Assembly (NCBI RefSeq): GCF_000620305.1
Contig: NZ_KK211100.1
Span: 1,073,275-1,137,274, forward strand
DNA from: Desulfitibacter alkalitolerans DSM 16504
GTDB lineage: Bacteria; Bacillota; DSM-16504; Desulfitibacterales; Desulfitibacteraceae
DNA: 64,000 nt
Reading direction: 5' to 3'
Shown: positions 63,401 to 64,000 of the stretch, one piece after another
How the letters are laid out: every line of letters begins with the position of its first letter
Numbering within the stretch: position 1 is the first letter of the stretch
Position numbers and translations under genes: made by a program
Notes under the pieces: model-generated
The model's database searches: none
Told to the model about the DNA's origin: nothing
What the model saw: only the letters and a program-made list of their open reading frames with translations

Positions 63401-63466
63401 CGCTGGAAATATATTAAATACAAAGACAACCAGCAGCATTAAGGCTATCAATTTTCTTTTTGTCAT
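57422..63466 (-). CDS. Giant IPT/TIG-repeat surface protein with FN3 domain
   Basis: A protein of 2014 residues. The signal peptide (LIALMLLVVFVFNIFPAAVLAEE) is followed by about ten to twelve IPT/TIG-like immunoglobulin folds recognised by the pattern IxxIxPxxGxxxGGxxVxIxGxxF (for example ISAISPNRGPAKGGTRVTITG and ITSITPSIGRRQGGEWADILG), one fibronectin type III domain near 1770-1860 (PEGVTAELVYDRFIRVTWSEV), and a C-terminal beta domain ending LKLHRYDDYKGVWTPVEYTT...GRYVIIGSRR. No SLH or sortase motif is seen, so anchoring is unclear. It may be an adhesin or S-layer-associated fibre. It ends five bases before the next gene. Confidence 0.88.
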   Translation of the reverse strand: MTKRKLIALMLLVVFVFNIFPAAVLAEEAPTQEHTVTYISIGQAFNREGQIEVTEITVTGSYIESVMVVPRGTGKPVVLEDQLPQFHNAFYGTLDQNQIGDSIYINGKEYKVEIGSMPQLSEVKTRRVVRPGGLFEMAGSNFDEIDGVNVKAEYGRGTSYASFPIGFFVDDNNAVGTGLNAPPGLKNILFTKSTSTPAGIPVDIKFEFKDQFHLIEELVIPDLEMFPNRGEKGDQVFFKGTNLPESSVFFLREIDGTSVYKNSNKARHVSYRDGVLVVEVPDFTGEANFLGEYYVVITNLIADHKDPMKEVWRETVIGKMVDSVFVPERFTVIDGSSKGRILSIQPNQGPDTGSDAEITGLRLGSLNVEGLILSDPSAPVQTISPTGILLTLDYGSGTYKNKNVTITKEVRVLIANNAAFRTGSTFSTNLDRLLIRTPEVTDAAISPRKDVVVETETTLEAADGETYVFKERMVLPGGYTFITSRITPVLKTVIPDKVPLRGDNTTDMDLWIALDGEFFFVHRHDNKVWLPLVKIVGLPEFNPNISPGENTPEQRYVEMVVLDKDGNVVDGVGGRELGTKILFKLPQGIAVPQEGPRDIYVRNPLRNSPTEFINSDTLVSGIRFIKVPVQRVPNIDNVVPNVVATEGGETVRIFGGQFLPGVKVFIEGKEVPNIQRDGSGTVITFTAPPGRPGPTQLQVVNPGVDGGIAVWDFFYVETYTEPEFKSFSPTSGSENTLVVVKGKHFLKPDPSATNVQFNDFEIYKIIGTRIYLGGQDINTYNRDDSKKIALRDYMAPGGQELLRLTQDGVELAPYAHSIILERAATAEDPLNYYAIERDIQGRILLYDGFGNRYRIIVNPNPGHDEPPFLAEKIEGPSQGFYGLELDNSNGKQLLTVLHQDGSAKFAMSVKTAYQVDSVTGNIVGHRVKVIDSETIYFWVPKMINGHYDVAVVNPDTKSAKGANKFHYREDPQNAPGITAIVPDFGSYEGGYYIEIHGDNFQDTGQFKTRVYIDGVEIAAADTIISSNKRQIKVKVPPYALENFIGKNTSRISVPVVVLNSNGGSFGLENGFAYVIPSSEPRISQIIPGQGSAAGGNIVEILGKEFLFARNAAGELIDAPIVYFGDSRAQVIDCQEGYLRVISPPGRAGNVQVYVLNRDGGISNRDKVYRYIESTPSITSITPSIGRRQGGEWADILGKQFSPGKITLLERDGELTREIEYPGTGDTVRVRFGSVSNEGIPIDQPNSGWISGGNPIVSLAGGLTVQYNVVQGRIALQINEGGKIYKQEFDYNEAERFINAQQLKDESGASYQGWELIRLRVVDRRLIVERGYSPEAQYMSPEQIRLRVPSYYTIGRVEVKIINPDGGSAKGNFEYRNPDSKPFITNMTKDGRLPEGETIQNQDALVLRLDYKGGNRIGIVGGDFRENARILIGDFLVIQPNDIHYELPNRLTFVMPEMNENLVGQYFRVIVENEDGGLAFSDQTKPRPIYITFIKAESFPSISAISPNRGPAKGGTRVTITGKDFRLDPDGNPPLVFFGEVQVPAHQVNRIDHTRIEVITPANVPGPVEVKVENHDGALSRPGGVFYYISSPAINTVVDPDDPTETRLVTAISVEGGQRIKLKGAGYEAGSRVVFNPQLRQLTSGEIETAKNIIYIDGMPHLLLSGKDAPEVILENTETLIVKTPEGRLGDKGIIVVNPDGGASSLYQNIVYTLPELDAPEGVTAELVYDRFIRVTWSEVPGAHEYEVYVIIDGKGMDFIESTKHTSILYSNLEPRTDYRFVVKAVGGFGSSKPSQQSNTVRTGRTVGYPDTDGTISENTQLTRAGQRADVVIGTRDFDTREIVIDLLRGQLAGSSEVVLSIPASVIAGSGARDITVIGRDFTMKFNPSVFNNAAVNSNRSRADAGVRFRIAPVNESLNIPGGNNLSPAYMLEASLYIGRENIKVDYLRSFINFSIDFDKVKADMRRLNDLKLHRYDDYKGVWTPVEYTTYEPGSSIITGVTDRLGRYVIIGSRR

Positions 63467-63477
63467 GGCTTCTCCCC

Positions 63478-64000
63478 CTACTCAACAACCACAAATATTC
63501 CAGGATTAAAGGTCTGCAGCACTACTCTTCTATCAATAAAACTAACAGTATAATAATCAACATTGTACCAGCGTCTTGTAAGCTCGTCATAGCGAAGGAC
63601 CTTCAGGTTATCTCCACTTGTATTTCTATAGGGAACAGATAACCTGGCCCGGTCAAATCTAAAATTTTCCCCTGTCAGCTGGATCAGGTCTGACCTGATG
63701 CTTTTGTCCCATAAGCGTGCTTGCATTGATTGGGCTAGAAAGGGCTCCACCCGACCCAGGCTAATCACAGCCTTATCACCTCTAGCGGTGCTGGAAGCTG
63801 ACAACCCAAAAATGGTTATATCTGCCCATTTGGATCTTGCAGCAAGCTCACCTATTCTGTCACCACTTCTGCCCTCAAACTCAAGCTTACGTATAAGTAC
63901 CTCTTCCCCCATTAGCTCGTCAAGGTTAAAATCAAGGGTTCTAGCATCTCTATATCTGGATGAAATGACCAGGGTATCCTCACTAGTTTTTAAGGAGCTA
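63478..64000 (-). CDS. Partial surface protein, C-terminal end only
   Basis: The frame is open to the right edge of the window, so the N-terminus is missing; 173 residues are visible. The end contains LKVLRYDELTRRWYNVDYYT and closes GIFVVVE, aligning with the last 45 residues of the 2014-residue protein (LKLHRYDDYKGVWTPVEYTT...YVIIG). The two genes are eleven bases apart in one operon. An internal ATG at 63912 exists but has no ribosome site. Confidence 0.75.
   Translation of the reverse strand, partial: SSLKTSEDTLVISSRYRDARTLDFNLDELMGEEVLIRKLEFEGRSGDRIGELAARSKWADITIFGLSASSTARGDKAVISLGRVEPFLAQSMQARLWDKSIRSDLIQLTGENFRFDRARLSVPYRNTSGDNLKVLRYDELTRRWYNVDYYTVSFIDRRVVLQTFNPGIFVVVE

Overview
The window looks like a chromosomal segment of a strictly anaerobic, hydrogen-metabolising member of the Clostridia (Firmicutes; probably a Peptococcaceae-like or related lineage, inferred from gene content and not from a marker gene). 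The grounds are two multimeric [FeFe]-hydrogenase loci, a Thermoanaerobacter/Clostridium-type NADP-dependent secondary alcohol dehydrogenase, strong AGGAGG ribosome sites, frequent GTG/TTG starts, a csaB pyruvyl-transferase gene next to a DUF5693 gene, and many secreted proteins with SLH and copper-amine-oxidase-like (stalk) domains. Almost everything after 7.4 kb is on the minus strand. No rRNA, tRNA or CRISPR array was seen.

1-3.1 kb: the 5' part of murJ, then a 640-base control region with two divergent, near-perfect sigma-54 promoters, palindromes and Rex-like boxes, then a 49-residue small ORF and the alcohol dehydrogenase. One sigma-54 promoter faces the dehydrogenase; the other faces a hairpin/U-tract about 90 bases away and may make a short RNA.

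3.2-19.6 kb: hydrogen metabolism. A plus-strand hydC-hydB-hydA operon converges on a long minus-strand operon: DRTGG protein, anti-sigma-type ATPase, HydS-like iron-sulfur sensor, DRTGG protein, PHP protein, HydC, HATPase, [2Fe-2S] protein, a HydB fused to a GltD/NfnB-like flavoprotein, HydA. Between the two operons lies a 741-residue fusion of a hydrogenase-like H-domain with a sigma-54 activator. It is the obvious candidate to drive the sigma-54 promoters at 1.4-1.7 kb, giving a possible redox- or H2-sensing circuit that links hydrogenases to alcohol metabolism.

19.9-28 kb: a 1.88-kb group II intron (maturase without a visible endonuclease domain) interrupting the terminator hairpin of csaB; then csaB, a DUF5693 membrane protein, a GAF-GGDEF diguanylate cyclase and an NSS-family sodium symporter with a clear promoter/operator.

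28-42.7 kb: an SLH-anchored subtilase and two efflux operons. Each starts at a palindromic operator and ends with, or contains as a late gene, its own TetR regulator: adaptor-RND pump-TolC-TetR (38.0 to 31.4 kb) and HlyD-ABC ATPase-ABC permease-TetR (42.4 to 38.5 kb). Six 60-base hairpin repeats separate the RND and tolC genes.

42.7-64 kb: envelope and surface genes: SLH protein, CtpA-type protease, beta-propeller/stalk protein, a MacA-MacB-type efflux operon, a broken MNT-HEPN module, further stalk and SLH proteins, an unknown secreted protein, a 2014-residue IPT/TIG-repeat protein and a second, partial surface protein with a related C-terminus. Two families of dispersed hairpins (GGGGACA...TGTCCCC and CCAGGGGGACGGTT...) occupy several of the intergenic gaps.
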